Origin: Symbiopectobacterium purcellii_A
GTDB lineage: Bacteria; Pseudomonadota; Gammaproteobacteria; Enterobacterales; Enterobacteriaceae
Direction of reading: 5' to 3'
DNA length: 64,000 nucleotides
Assembly: GCF_052050035.1 (NCBI RefSeq)
Contig: NZ_CP189882.1
Coordinates: forward strand, 3,534,001-3,598,000
Below the pieces are notes generated by a model. It had not been told where the DNA came from. It saw only the letters and a list, made by a program, of their open reading frames with translations, and made no database searches. The translations under genes and the position numbers were made by a program. Each line of letters starts with the position of its first letter. The first letter of the stretch is position 1. Below, piece after piece: positions 38,639 to 47,828 of this stretch.

Positions 38639-39675
38639 TAATTAATGACCACTGCGTCTCCGGCGTTAGCGGGTTGAATAACGCCAATTTTCCATGCGGT
38701 TTCACCCTGGCTATTGAGGAATGCCACGGCTTCCTCTGCCTGTTCAGCAGGCAGTGCGATAATCATACCCACACCGCAGTTAAAAGTACGGTACATTTCG
38801 TGACGGCTGACGTTGCCCGTCTGTTGCAGCCAGTTGAACACGGCGGGCCACTGCCAGCTGGATTCATCAATGTTGGCTTGCATGCCTTCCGGCAACACGC
38901 GCGGGATATTTTCCCAGAAACCGCCACCGGTCAGGTGAGCAATCGCGTGGACATCCACTTTTTCAATCAGCGCCAGAATAGATTTGACGTAGATTTTGGT
39001 CGGGGCCAGCAGATGATCGGCCAACGATTTTCCTTCAAGCGTCGTCTGTTCCGGATCGGTTTTGCTTACCTCAAGAATCTTACGTACCAGCGAATAGCCG
39101 TTAGAGTGCGGGCAACTGGCTGCCAGTGCTATCAGGGTATCACCTGCCTGCACCTTACTTCCGTCGATGATCTCTGATTTTTCAACAACACCGACGCAAA
39201 AGCCCGCAACGTCGTAATCTTCACCGTGGTACATGCCGGGCATTTCAGCGGTTTCACCGCCGACCAGCGCACAGCCTGACTGCTTGCAGCCTTCGGCGAT
39301 ACCGGTGATCACGCTGGCGGCGGTATCGACATCCAGTTTCCCCGTGGCGTAGTAATCCAGAAAGAACAGCGGCTCGGCTCCTTGAACTAACAGGTCATTG
39401 ACACACATGGCCACCACATCGATACCGATGGTGTCGTGGCGTTTCAGATCCATGGCAAGACGCAGCTTGGTGCCGACCCCGTCAGTACCGGAAACCAGAA
39501 CTGGTTCACGGTATTTTTGGGGCAAGGCGCACAGGGCACCGAAACCGCCCAGACCGCCCATCACTTCAGGACGGCGGGTTTGTTTCACTACGCCTTTAAT
39601 ACGGTCTACCAATGCGTTACCAGCATCAATATCCACGCCTGCGTCTTTGTAGCTAAGAGAGGTTTTGTCGGTCAC
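38638..39675 (-). CDS. purM: PurM, AIR synthetase
   Basis: 345 residues, normal length. It closes the imidazole ring of FGAM with ATP to make AIR. Recognisable blocks: GGFGALCALP, GVGTKLRLA, DCVNDLLVQGAEPLFFLDYY-type sequence near residue 90, and GGETAEMPGMY near 140. It is the first gene of purM-purN, divergent from upp. A likely PurR operator lies about 100 bases upstream. Confidence 0.95.
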   Translation of the reverse strand: MTDKTSLSYKDAGVDIDAGNALVDRIKGVVKQTRRPEVMGGLGGFGALCALPQKYREPVLVSGTDGVGTKLRLAMDLKRHDTIGIDVVAMCVNDLLVQGAEPLFFLDYYATGKLDVDTAASVITGIAEGCKQSGCALVGGETAEMPGMYHGEDYDVAGFCVGVVEKSEIIDGSKVQAGDTLIALAASCPHSNGYSLVRKILEVSKTDPEQTTLEGKSLADHLLAPTKIYVKSILALIEKVDVHAIAHLTGGGFWENIPRVLPEGMQANIDESSWQWPAVFNWLQQTGNVSRHEMYRTFNCGVGMIIALPAEQAEEAVAFLNSQGETAWKIGVIQPANAGDAVVIN

Positions 39676-39773
39676 TGCGGAGTCCCCACGGAGAATACAA
39701 TTGGTGGTGAGATAGCGAGCATATCCAGCCTGGTGGATCTACCCCTATCGAAGCGCGCTAATTCTAACAGCGA

Positions 39774-39789
39774 GAGCAATCGTTTGCGA
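39774..39789. promoter_or_regulatory. Likely PurR operator in the purM-upp intergenic region
   Basis: GAGCAATCGTTTGCGA matches the palindromic PurR consensus ACGCAAACGTTTGCGT at 12 of 16 positions, including the central CGTTTGCG. PurR control of purMN is known in E. coli. Confidence 0.65.
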
Positions 39790-39891
39790 GTGGTGTGTTG
39801 CCTGCTTTGCATTTTTCCTGTTCAATGAGAATTTCCCTGCCCGGTTGATCTGGATCAGGCTATAACCTGTAGCGCTTAAGCAAAAAAGCGG

Positions 39892-39897
39892 TATAAT
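39892..39897 (+). promoter_or_regulatory. Possible upp promoter -10 element
   Basis: TATAAT about 97 bases before the upp start. I see no strong -35 at 17 bases. The 318-base purM-upp gap contains this, the PurR site and nothing else that I can identify. Confidence 0.4.
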
Positions 39898-39993
39898 CCC
39901 GCGATTTTTTTTATGATGGGCTGCCATGTCCGCCCTCGGCGCACCGATTCTGCGTCGTGAGGATATCCGTCCACTTTCTATAGGGGGAATAGA

Positions 39994-40620
39994 ATGAAGG
40001 TCGTCGAGGTTAAACACCCGCTCGTCAAACATAAGCTTGGCCTGATGCGTGAAAACGATATAAGTACAAAACGCTTTCGTGAACTGGCATCCGAAGTCGG
40101 CAGCTTATTGACCTATGAAGCCACGGCCGATCTGGTCACTGAAAAAGTGACTATCGAAGGCTGGTGCGGTCCGGTGGAAGTCGATCAGATCAAAGGCAAA
40201 AAAATTACTGTGGTGCCGATCCTGCGTGCCGGTCTGGGTATGATGGAAGGCGTACTGGAAAACGTACCGAGTGCGCGTATCAGCGTAGTGGGTATGTACC
40301 GCAATGAAGAGACGCTGGAGCCAGTGCCTTACTTCCAGAAGCTGATCTCCAACATTGATGAACGTATGGCGCTGGTGGTGGATCCCATGCTGGCAACCGG
40401 TGGTTCGATGATTGCCACTATCGATCTGCTGAAGAAAGCTGGTTGCCAGAGCATCAAGGTATTGGTGCTGGTGGCGTCACCGGAAGGGATTGCCGCGCTG
40501 GAAAAAGCGCACCCTGACGTTGAGCTGTATACCGCCTCGGTCGACAAAGGGCTCAACGAGCATGGCTACATCATGCCGGGTCTTGGTGACGCGGGCGATA
40601 AGCTCTTTGGTACTAAATAA
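39994..40620 (+). CDS. upp: Upp, uracil phosphoribosyltransferase
   Basis: 208 residues, normal length. It makes UMP from uracil and PRPP. The PRPP loop is VDPMLATGGSM (near residue 130), and the uracil-binding region GYIMPGLGDAGDK is near the C-terminus. The ribosome site TAGGGGGAATAG precedes the ATG. It is followed by a terminator and then by uraA, which supplies uracil. Confidence 0.96.
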   Translation: MKVVEVKHPLVKHKLGLMRENDISTKRFRELASEVGSLLTYEATADLVTEKVTIEGWCGPVEVDQIKGKKITVVPILRAGLGMMEGVLENVPSARISVVGMYRNEETLEPVPYFQKLISNIDERMALVVDPMLATGGSMIATIDLLKKAGCQSIKVLVLVASPEGIAALEKAHPDVELYTASVDKGLNEHGYIMPGLGDAGDKLFGTK

Positions 40621-40628
40621 GCCGTATC

Positions 40629-40656
40629 AGCCGACTGAGTAAGTCGGCTTTTTTTT
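40629..40656 (+). terminator. Rho-independent terminator after upp
   Basis: AGCCGACT / AGTCGGCT stem with a run of eight T. Confidence 0.92.
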
Positions 40657-40831
40657 GCGCCGGTTTCGCGGTGCAACGCGTATGACGGTTTTTCACTCAT
40701 ATTTCGCACGATTTTTATAATCAGCCTCGCTTCCCTACCCGGTGACGCAAGGGGGCGGCTGGGCTGTGATAACGATGCTGGACAAACCGGCTAACCACAA
40801 CATCAAGTGACTTTTACAGAGGATATAAACG

Positions 40832-42130
40832 ATGACTCGTCGCGCCATCGGGGTGAGTGAACGACCCCCCTTGCTACAAACAATCCCGCTGAGCTTCCAG
40901 CACCTGTTTGCCATGTTCGGCGCGACGGTGTTGGTGCCGATTCTGTTCAAAATCAACCCTGCGACCGTGCTGTTGTTCAACGGCATTGGCACGTTGCTCT
41001 ATCTATTTATCTGTAAGGGCAAAATCCCGGCATATCTGGGCTCCAGTTTTGCTTTTATTTCTCCGGTACTGTTGCTGCTGCCGCTGGGATATGAAGTGGC
41101 GCTGGGCGGCTTTATCATGTGCGGCGTGCTGTTTTGCGTGGTGGCGCTGATTGTGCAACGCGCTGGCACTGGCTGGCTGGATGTGATTTTCCCCCCAGCG
41201 GCGATGGGGGCGATTGTTGCGGTCATCGGTCTGGAATTGGCCGGGGTTGCCGCGGGCATGGCCGGTCTGCTGCCTGCGGACGGCGTGTCAGTGGATAGCA
41301 AAACCGTGATTATTTCGCTGGTGACCTTAGGCGTTACCGTGCTGGGCTCTGTGTTGTTTCGTGGTTTTCTGGCTATCATTCCGATCCTGATCGGCGTGCT
41401 GGTGGGTTATGGCTTATCGTTTGCCATGGGCGTTGTGGATTTCGCGCCTATCGCTCAGGCGCACTGGTTTGCACTGCCGACCTTCTATTCGCCGCGCTTT
41501 GAGTGTTTTGCGATTCTGACCATTCTACCTGCGGCGTTGGTGGTGATTGCAGAGCACGTGGGTCACCTGGTGGTTACCGCCAATATCGTGAAAAAAGATC
41601 TGATGCGCGATCCTGGCTTGCACCGCTCGATGTTTGCCAACGGTCTTTCTACCATGATCTCCGGTTTCTTCGGTTCTACGCCGAATACCACTTACGGCGA
41701 AAATATTGGTGTGCTGGCCATCACCAAGGTCTACAGCACCTGGGTGATTGGCGGTGCGGCAATACTCGCCATTCTGCTCTCCTGCGTGGGCAAGCTGGCG
41801 GCCGCGATTCAGGCGGTGCCGGTGCCGGTCATGGGCGGTGTTTCTCTGCTGCTGTACGGTGTAATCGGTGCTTCCGGTATTCGTGTGCTTATCGAATCCA
41901 AAGTGGATTACAACAAGGCACAAAACCTGATTCTGACCTCGGTTATCCTGATCATTGGGGTGAGCGGGGCGAAAGTGCATCTGGGTGCTGCTGAATTGAA
42001 AGGCATGGCGTTAGCCACCGTGGTGGGCATTGCGTTAAGCCTGCTGTTCGCGCTGATCAACCGCTTCAGAAGCGAAGAAGTGGTGCTGGATGCCGCTGAT
42101 GATGCCGAGGAGACCTCGCGCGCGTCATAA
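40832..42130 (+). CDS. uraA: UraA, uracil:proton symporter
   Basis: 432 residues, 14 predicted membrane segments of the NAT/NCS2 fold. Substrate-site residues known from E. coli UraA can be placed: His in SFQHLFAMFG, Glu in AEHVGHLVVT and Glu in TTYGENIGVLA. The start follows AGAGGATATAAACG. The C-terminal tail (EEVVLDAADDAEETSRAS) is acidic and cytoplasmic. It pairs with upp for uracil salvage; both appear intact. Confidence 0.95.
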   Translation: MTRRAIGVSERPPLLQTIPLSFQHLFAMFGATVLVPILFKINPATVLLFNGIGTLLYLFICKGKIPAYLGSSFAFISPVLLLLPLGYEVALGGFIMCGVLFCVVALIVQRAGTGWLDVIFPPAAMGAIVAVIGLELAGVAAGMAGLLPADGVSVDSKTVIISLVTLGVTVLGSVLFRGFLAIIPILIGVLVGYGLSFAMGVVDFAPIAQAHWFALPTFYSPRFECFAILTILPAALVVIAEHVGHLVVTANIVKKDLMRDPGLHRSMFANGLSTMISGFFGSTPNTTYGENIGVLAITKVYSTWVIGGAAILAILLSCVGKLAAAIQAVPVPVMGGVSLLLYGVIGASGIRVLIESKVDYNKAQNLILTSVILIIGVSGAKVHLGAAELKGMALATVVGIALSLLFALINRFRSEEVVLDAADDAEETSRAS

Positions 42131-42205
42131 ATTTCGCATTGCTCTGGTTTCCGGGGATGGTATTATCCCCGGAAACAGAAAAAATATGGCAAGGGATTGT
42201 TAATC

Positions 42206-43662
42206 ATGAAGAAAACAACGTTGGCGTTGTTACTGGGTTTCTCGTGCTCTGCTTTTGCCCAAGAGGCTGATGACGCCGATCGTCTCGAACAGCAGGATAA
42301 CGCGGCGCTGACCGCCCTCACCGATTTGGCTAAACGTCAGGACCCTTATGCACTCTCTGTATTAGGATTTGTCTACGAGTTTGGCGTTTCCGTTCCCAAA
42401 AATATCCAACAGGCTATCGACTATTATCAGCAAGCCTGCGCGCTGAGTGGCGATTATGGTTGTTATAACGCCGGGTATTTTTATCAATATGGCATCGGCG
42501 TGCCGCAGGATAACGCCCGGGCCAGCCAACTGCTGGAAAAGATTAACGCCGCAGATATTGATATCAAAATCGCCAGCAAGCTTGGGCACACCGTCTATGA
42601 AGCCAAAGCAAAGGCGGAAACCGATGCGGAGATGCGTGCGCCGATCCTGAAATATGTTTCCCGTTACTTAAATACGGCCGATGACCAAACGCGCCGCATA
42701 TTCAGCCTCCTCGGTTTGAGCAAAAGCGACACGTTACGGCTAGCAAAGCGTTGGGCGCAGCAAGGCGATCCCAAAGTCAATTTCTACGCCGGCCATTTCT
42801 ATAATTTTGGTTACTCCTCGATCAAAGATAAAGACGTTGAGGCGATACGCTGGTTTCGCCGCGCGGCAGAGGGCGGCGAACCGGAATCGCAGAATATTCT
42901 CGCGTTGGCTTACCTTAAAGGACGCTGGGGTGTGGATAAGGCACCGCAAGAGGCTGTCGTTTGGTTTGAACGTGCTGCGCAGCAGGGTAATAACGATGCG
43001 ATTATCAATCTGGCCGAAATGTATTACACCGGCGAAGAGATTCGCGTTGATTATGATAAGGCGCTGAGATTATTCACTGAGGCTGATGAGAAAGGCGCAT
43101 CGCGGGCGGCAAGATATCTTTCCTGGATCTACTACAATGGCTAAGGTGTCACCACTGACTGCCTGAAAGCCTGGGAGTACCGCAGTCGGGGACGTAGTGA
43201 CGAGACGAAGTCCAGGTATACGGCGCACTGCGTTAACGATAGCCGTGCGCGTCAGGAAAATCGTCAGACATTGCCCGCATTGGTATTGAAAGATGAATCG
43301 ACCTTTTTCGGCGGCAACGGTGGTGCATTCAAATGTGAAAATCACTTTGTTGTCGACACCGACAAAATCGGTGAAGTGGCTGATCTGCGGGTGACGGTGA
43401 CGTTAACCAACACCGAGGGCGTAAGCGGGAAATTCACGCTGGCGTTTGCGACGTTTGGTATGAACACGATGAATGAAAACCTGAGTGGTCGGGAATACAG
43501 CTCCTTTCGTTCATCCACCTTGCTTGCACAAAAGACCAATGATTTTTGCCAGCGCGGTGATGTGACTTTTCGATCAATGCGGCAACGGCACGGATTAACG
43601 GACAGGAAAAAGACCTGCTGGCGGCGGGTGCTATCAAGCCCTATATCAAAAACGCCGGATAA
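42206..43662 (+). pseudogene. Sel1-repeat secreted protein, stop and frameshift
   Basis: A signal peptide (MKKTTLALLLGFSCSAFA) from ATG 42206, then Sel1/TPR-like repeats: ALSVLGFVYEFG, CYNAGYFYQYGIGVPQD, SQNILALAYLKGRWGVDKAPQEAVVWFERAAQQGN and later. Function unknown; Sel1 proteins usually mediate protein contacts. An in-frame TAA at 43142-43144 sits inside a repeat (YYNG-stop-GVTTDCLKAW), most simply a CAA to TAA change. The frame then continues to about 43567, where a one-base loss shifts it; the natural end is the TAA at 43660-43662 after PYIKNAG. It is located directly upstream of hda. Confidence 0.85.
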
Positions 43663-43671
43663 TCAGGCCGA

Positions 43672-43705
43672 GAGCCCGGTTGATGTACTATCAACAGGGC
43701 TCGCT
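43672..43705 (+). terminator. Hairpin between the Sel1 pseudogene and hda
   Basis: GAGCCCGGTTGAT / ATCAACAGGGCTC, followed by GCTTTCT. A moderate terminator-like structure, or a leader hairpin for hda. Confidence 0.5.
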
Positions 43706-43756
43706 TTCTGTGGTAAACTCAGTCCGTTTTCCCGCCGAATTGAACATGAGGTGCTT

Positions 43757-44458
43757 CTGAACACGCCGGCACAGCTTTCACTGCCACTTTCTTTGCCTGA
43801 TGACGAAACCTTTGCCAGTTTCTACCCGGGAGAAAACGCGTCACTTCTGGCTGCCCTTCACAACGTGTTGCAACAAGAGCACGGTAGCTATATGTACTTC
43901 TGGTCGCGGGAAGGGGGAGGGCGCAGCCATCTGCTGCATGCCGCCTGTGCAGCGTTATCACGTCAGGGCGATGCGGCGGGCTATGTGCCGTTAGACAAAC
44001 GCGCCTATTTTGTGCCTGAAGTCCTTGACGGCATGGAGCAACTCGCGCTGGTCTGTATCGACAATATCGAATCCATTGCGGGCGATAATGCCTGGGAAAT
44101 GGCGATGTTCAACCTCTACAACCGCATTCAGGAAGGGGGGCACACCCGGCTGTTGATCACCGGCGATCGCCCACCGCGTCAGCTTAATTTGCATCTGCCT
44201 GATTTGGCCTCTCGTCTGGATTGGGGACAGATTTATAAGTTGCAGCCGCTCTCTGATGAAGAGAAAGGCGAGGCGTTACAGTTGCGCGCTCGCCTGCGTG
44301 GCTTTGAACTGCCGGAAGACGTGAGCCGCTTTTTGCTAAAGCGGCTCGATCGCGAAATGCGCACGCTGTTTATGACGCTCGATCAGCTCGATCACGCCTC
44401 GATTACCGCCCAGCGTAAACTGACTATCCCCTTCGTCAAAGAGATTCTGGGGCTATAA
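43757..44458 (+). CDS. hda: Hda, DnaA-inactivating AAA+ protein, CTG start
   Basis: 233 residues. Hda, bound to the sliding clamp, triggers ATP hydrolysis on DnaA and prevents re-initiation of replication. The clamp-binding motif QLSLPL is near residue 6. REGGGRSHLLHA corresponds to the Walker A region, LVCIDNIE to Walker B, TGDRPPRQL to sensor 1 and LASRLDWG to the arginine-finger box. The start is CTG at 43757, behind GAGGTGCTT; E. coli hda also starts with CTG. No ATG or GTG is available at the right place, and the longer open frame upstream belongs to the Sel1 remnant. The 3' end overlaps the arsC stop. Confidence 0.93.
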   Translation: MNTPAQLSLPLSLPDDETFASFYPGENASLLAALHNVLQQEHGSYMYFWSREGGGRSHLLHAACAALSRQGDAAGYVPLDKRAYFVPEVLDGMEQLALVCIDNIESIAGDNAWEMAMFNLYNRIQEGGHTRLLITGDRPPRQLNLHLPDLASRLDWGQIYKLQPLSDEEKGEALQLRARLRGFELPEDVSRFLLKRLDREMRTLFMTLDQLDHASITAQRKLTIPFVKEILGL

Positions 44459-44809
44459 CAGCTCCAGCACTTGCTCCGGTGGGCGGCCGATACGAGCCCG
44501 CTCACCGTTGACCACAATTGGGCGCTCCATCAGCTTGGGGTGTTCAACCAGTGCCGCAATCAGCTGTGTTTCACTCAGCGTTGCATCCGACAGATTTAAT
44601 TCGCGGTACAGATCTTCTTTCTGGCGCATTAATTCACGTGCGCTGCTAAAGCCTAACTGTGATAACAGTTGGCGAACCTGTGCGGCATCCAGTGGTGTAT
44701 CCAGATAGAGCACCACGCGCGGCGTAACGCCGTGTTGCTGCAACAGCGCCAGCGTTTCACGGCTTTTGGAGCAGCGCGGGTTGTGATAAATAACGATATC
44801 GTGGGACAT
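44453..44809 (-). CDS. yfgD: ArsC-family (YfgD) glutaredoxin-dependent reductase
   Basis: 118 residues. Thioredoxin-fold protein of the ArsC group with the catalytic Cys in HNPRCSKSRETL (near residue 13) and the conserved Arg region RPIVVNGERARIGRPPE near the C-terminus. Genuine arsenate reduction is not certain for YfgD. The start ATG 44809 is preceded by AAGGAACAGCCC. It lies 21 bases downstream of the bepA stop on the same strand and ends tail-to-tail against hda. Confidence 0.9.
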   Translation of the reverse strand: MSHDIVIYHNPRCSKSRETLALLQQHGVTPRVVLYLDTPLDAAQVRQLLSQLGFSSARELMRQKEDLYRELNLSDATLSETQLIAALVEHPKLMERPIVVNGERARIGRPPEQVLELL

Positions 44810-44829
44810 GGGCTGTTCCTTGCGGTATA

Positions 44830-46359
44830 TCAAGATTTCTCAAACTGACGGAAACGTTGCTGTAACTGGCGTAACTGGTCAATGCGGGCATCATAGCGCG
44901 CCTGCTCCAGGCTGCCGAGTTTACTCAGCGAACTGGCATTGCTGAACAGCCCGATGGCCTGATCCAATTTTCCGGATAACGCCAGCTCCTCTCCGCGCGC
45001 GGCAAGCTCTTCGGCGCGCATGCCCTGTGCGGCGGAGGCCTGCGCCAGCAGCGACCAGCCGTTGGGATCGCCCGGATTGGCGTAGGTATAACGATAAAGC
45101 AGGCGGCTGGCTGCGGCGGCCTGACCGCCTGTGACATAGGCGTTTGCCAGGTTCAATTGCAGTACCGGGTTGTTCTGGGCACCCGGCGCTTTTTGTAAGC
45201 GCGCGATGGCCAGTGCGGCTTTATTTTGCGCCAACTCGATATCCGTCATCAGATCGAGAAACCAGGGGCTTTCCGGGGTTTTATCCAGCAGCGGCTGAAG
45301 CACGGCGCGGGCATAGTCATATTTCTTCTCTTCATACGCGCGCACCGCTTTTCCGTACTGTGCGGCAAGCTGCTCGCGCACATTGCCTTTTAGCCAGTTA
45401 TCAATGGTCTCATCAGCGGTGGCCTTATACGCGGTGCTGTACATTGTCAGTGCGCGCATCTTGGCAAACAGAAAATCCTGTGAGGATTGGGTCGGCGCCG
45501 GGCGCATCTGGTTGGCACGGTTACGGGCATCGGCCAGACGGCTCTCCGGCAACGGGTGGGTCAACAGCATTTCCGGCGGTTTAGTGGCATAGCGTGATTG
45601 ATCGGCCAGTTTTTGCATAAAGTTAGGCATAGCCTGTGGATCAAACCTGGCCCGCTGCAACACTTGCAGACCAATACGATCGGCTTCCTGTTCGTTGGAC
45701 TGCGTGAAGCTGATAATTCCCTGTTGCGCGCCCGCCAACGTGCCGCTCAGTGCGGTCATACCCACCTGCGGGTTTGCCATTGCTAGCAGAATAGAACCCA
45801 ATGCACCCACCCAGGTTAATGGGGCGCTGCGCTGTTGTGATTCCATGGCGCGCGCCAGATGGCGTTGAGTGACGTGCGAGATTTCATGCGCCAGCACCGA
45901 GGCCAGTTCGCTTTCATTTTCCGCGTAGCGGAACAAGGCAGAATGGATGACCACATTGCCACCGAAGAAGGCAAAGGCGTTCAGCTCATCGTTGCGAATA
46001 ATGAAGAAGTGAAAAGGCGTGCGTACTGAGTTGGCGCTTTTTACTAACCGTTGGCCCAGTTGGTTGATGTATTGTACCAGCAGACGATCGTCAATCAGCG
46101 GTGCACCACCGCGCATTTGCCGCAGGTAGAAGTCACCCATGGCAATTTCTTGATTGATACTGAGAGTACCGCCCGCAGTGGTTCCCATATCGGGAAGCTG
46201 ATCCTGCATATCTGCAACCACGGGAGCCGCGACGCCGCCCAACATTGCGCTGAACAGCAGCGCAGTCAGGGTTTTCTTTACTCTCAATCCACGCAGAAAC
46301 GTCTTGTCTGCCGGAGGGCTAATGCGAGGACGTTCAGCACCTAACCAATTGAAGACCAT
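44830..46359 (-). CDS. bepA: BepA, outer-membrane protein assembly metalloprotease/chaperone
   Basis: 509 residues from ATG 46359; the frame is open further upstream but that part has no family similarity. A signal peptide (hydrophobic TLTALLFSAMLGGVAAPVVA) is preceded by an unusually long, charged N-region. The zinc site is HEISH (near residue 160) with the third ligand Glu in EQEADRIG. The C-terminal half is TPR repeats, which bind the BAM complex. BepA promotes LptD assembly and degrades misfolded barrels in the periplasm. In E. coli perM and the hyf operon lie between bepA and bcp; here only 206 bases do. Confidence 0.92.
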   Translation of the reverse strand: MVFNWLGAERPRISPPADKTFLRGLRVKKTLTALLFSAMLGGVAAPVVADMQDQLPDMGTTAGGTLSINQEIAMGDFYLRQMRGGAPLIDDRLLVQYINQLGQRLVKSANSVRTPFHFFIIRNDELNAFAFFGGNVVIHSALFRYAENESELASVLAHEISHVTQRHLARAMESQQRSAPLTWVGALGSILLAMANPQVGMTALSGTLAGAQQGIISFTQSNEQEADRIGLQVLQRARFDPQAMPNFMQKLADQSRYATKPPEMLLTHPLPESRLADARNRANQMRPAPTQSSQDFLFAKMRALTMYSTAYKATADETIDNWLKGNVREQLAAQYGKAVRAYEEKKYDYARAVLQPLLDKTPESPWFLDLMTDIELAQNKAALAIARLQKAPGAQNNPVLQLNLANAYVTGGQAAAASRLLYRYTYANPGDPNGWSLLAQASAAQGMRAEELAARGEELALSGKLDQAIGLFSNASSLSKLGSLEQARYDARIDQLRQLQQRFRQFEKS

Positions 46360-46565
46360 GAATGGGACCTTCTCGACTGCACGGTAAAAGCGATTAACGC
46401 CTATCTTAGCCAGCGCGGAGGGAGCATGCAAAGTGGAATGCGGGAAAAGTGCAGCATAACAGCGCACCGTGCAAAAAATAGCATGCACAAGGTTGCGCGC
46501 AACATAAATCAGAGTAACGCAAAAACACCACACCTTAACAGTGTCGGTGGATACCTGACACGCTA

Positions 46566-47036
46566 TCAGGCGCTCTTCAGATAGTTCAGTACGATATCGT
46601 GGTGATCGCTGGTTTTGAAATCATCAAACACGTGCGCCACTTTACCGTCTTCACCAATCAAAAAGCTGATACGGTGAATACCGTCGTAGGTTTTTCCCAT
46701 GAATGTCTTTTCGCCCCACACGCCGAAGGCTTGTGAGATCTGATGATCTTCGTCGGACAACAACGTAAAGTTCAGCAACTCTTTTTCCGCAAAGCGAGAC
46801 AGTTTTTCCGGTTTGTCGGTGCTGATACCCAGTACTTCCACGCCATGTTTCTTCAGATCGTCCATGTTGTCGCGCAAACCGCAGGCTTGCACGGTACATC
46901 CCGGCGTCATCGCTTTAGGGTAAAAATAGACCAACACTTTTTGTCCCTGGAAGTCGGTTAAATTTACTTGTTCGCCATCCTGGTCGGGCAAGCTAAATTT
47001 CGGTGCGGTATCACCGGCTTTCAGTGTGTTCATCAC
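46566..47036 (-). CDS. bcp: Bcp, thiol peroxidase (peroxiredoxin Q)
   Basis: 156 residues, normal length. The peroxidatic Cys is in TPGCTVQACGLRDN (near residue 47), and the second Cys five residues on is the resolving Cys used in the E. coli protein. It detoxifies peroxides with thioredoxin. The ATG is adjacent to the gcvR stop on the same strand (one base overlap), giving a gcvR-bcp operon as in relatives. Confidence 0.95.
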   Translation of the reverse strand: MMNTLKAGDTAPKFSLPDQDGEQVNLTDFQGQKVLVYFYPKAMTPGCTVQACGLRDNMDDLKKHGVEVLGISTDKPEKLSRFAEKELLNFTLLSDEDHQISQAFGVWGEKTFMGKTYDGIHRISFLIGEDGKVAHVFDDFKTSDHHDIVLNYLKSA

Positions 47037-47605
47037 TACTCTCCATCTTTCTCTTCATGCTGTGGATAGTTCACGACGCTAATACTGCCTTGTGCGTGCA
47101 GTTCTGTACATAGCTGATGAAAGGCTGGCTCAATAATTGCGCCATTTAGCGTTTCAGGGCTGTGTGCAGTGATTTGAATATATAGCGTTGACGGATGTCC
47201 GCTGGTGGCGTGCTGCGTTTTTGAAACCAGCTCCGCAATGTTCATGTGATGGGCGTCAAACAGCGCGGTAAAGCGTTCAATGATATGCGGGGAATCTGCC
47301 AGTTCAACCTTGACCCACACCGTCGAGGGCATTGGTGGGCGAGCCTGAGACTCCGTACGCTTCATCACGATCAACAATTCCATTTCTGCCCCTTTGAGCG
47401 GCAGCGTGGATTCGATAAGCGTGATGGCGTTCCAACTTCCCGACAGCAGCATGATGAACGTGAACTCTTTGCCCAGCATCGCAAGACGACTATCTTCAAT
47501 GTTACAGCCACAGCTACTGACGTGACGTGTGATGGCGTTCACAATCCCGGGACGATCGACGCCGAGGGCGGTGATAACCAGAGAGTGTTCTTGTTGGCTC
47601 GGCAA
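47036..47605 (-). CDS. gcvR: GcvR, glycine cleavage regulator (ACT domains)
   Basis: 189 residues with two ACT-like domains: LVITALGVDRPGIVNAITRHVSSCGCNIEDS and, after residue 95, VKVELADSPHIIERFTALFDAHHMNIAEL. GcvR binds glycine and GcvA to repress the gcv operon. I propose the TTG at 47605 as start, after AGAGGAAGCAAGATT, which matches the family N-terminus; a GTG and an ATG 12-15 codons upstream are alternatives. Confidence 0.9.
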   Translation of the reverse strand: MPSQQEHSLVITALGVDRPGIVNAITRHVSSCGCNIEDSRLAMLGKEFTFIMLLSGSWNAITLIESTLPLKGAEMELLIVMKRTESQARPPMPSTVWVKVELADSPHIIERFTALFDAHHMNIAELVSKTQHATSGHPSTLYIQITAHSPETLNGAIIEPAFHQLCTELHAQGSISVVNYPQHEEKDGE

Positions 47606-47828
47606 AATCTTGCTTCCTCTGCATCGGGTTGAGAGTAACATGGTAAACACAAAAAATTGTCTGGGGCAATTTTGAGTTTGTTCTGCGTGCGTTTTCCCGC
47701 GCCGCCGTCAGTCGCGGCATGCAGAAAGAAAAAAACCGCATGTCAGACGCCGACAACGCGGTTGCACGCTTGCTTTTGCAGTGAAGTCAAAAGTACCATG
47801 AAGAACTTGTTTTTGGAGGGGATGGCGA

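Noticed and set aside
43271..44458. A single 395-residue protein
   Set aside because: The first part is the frameshifted tail of the Sel1 gene and the last 233 residues are Hda with its own ribosome site and CTG start.
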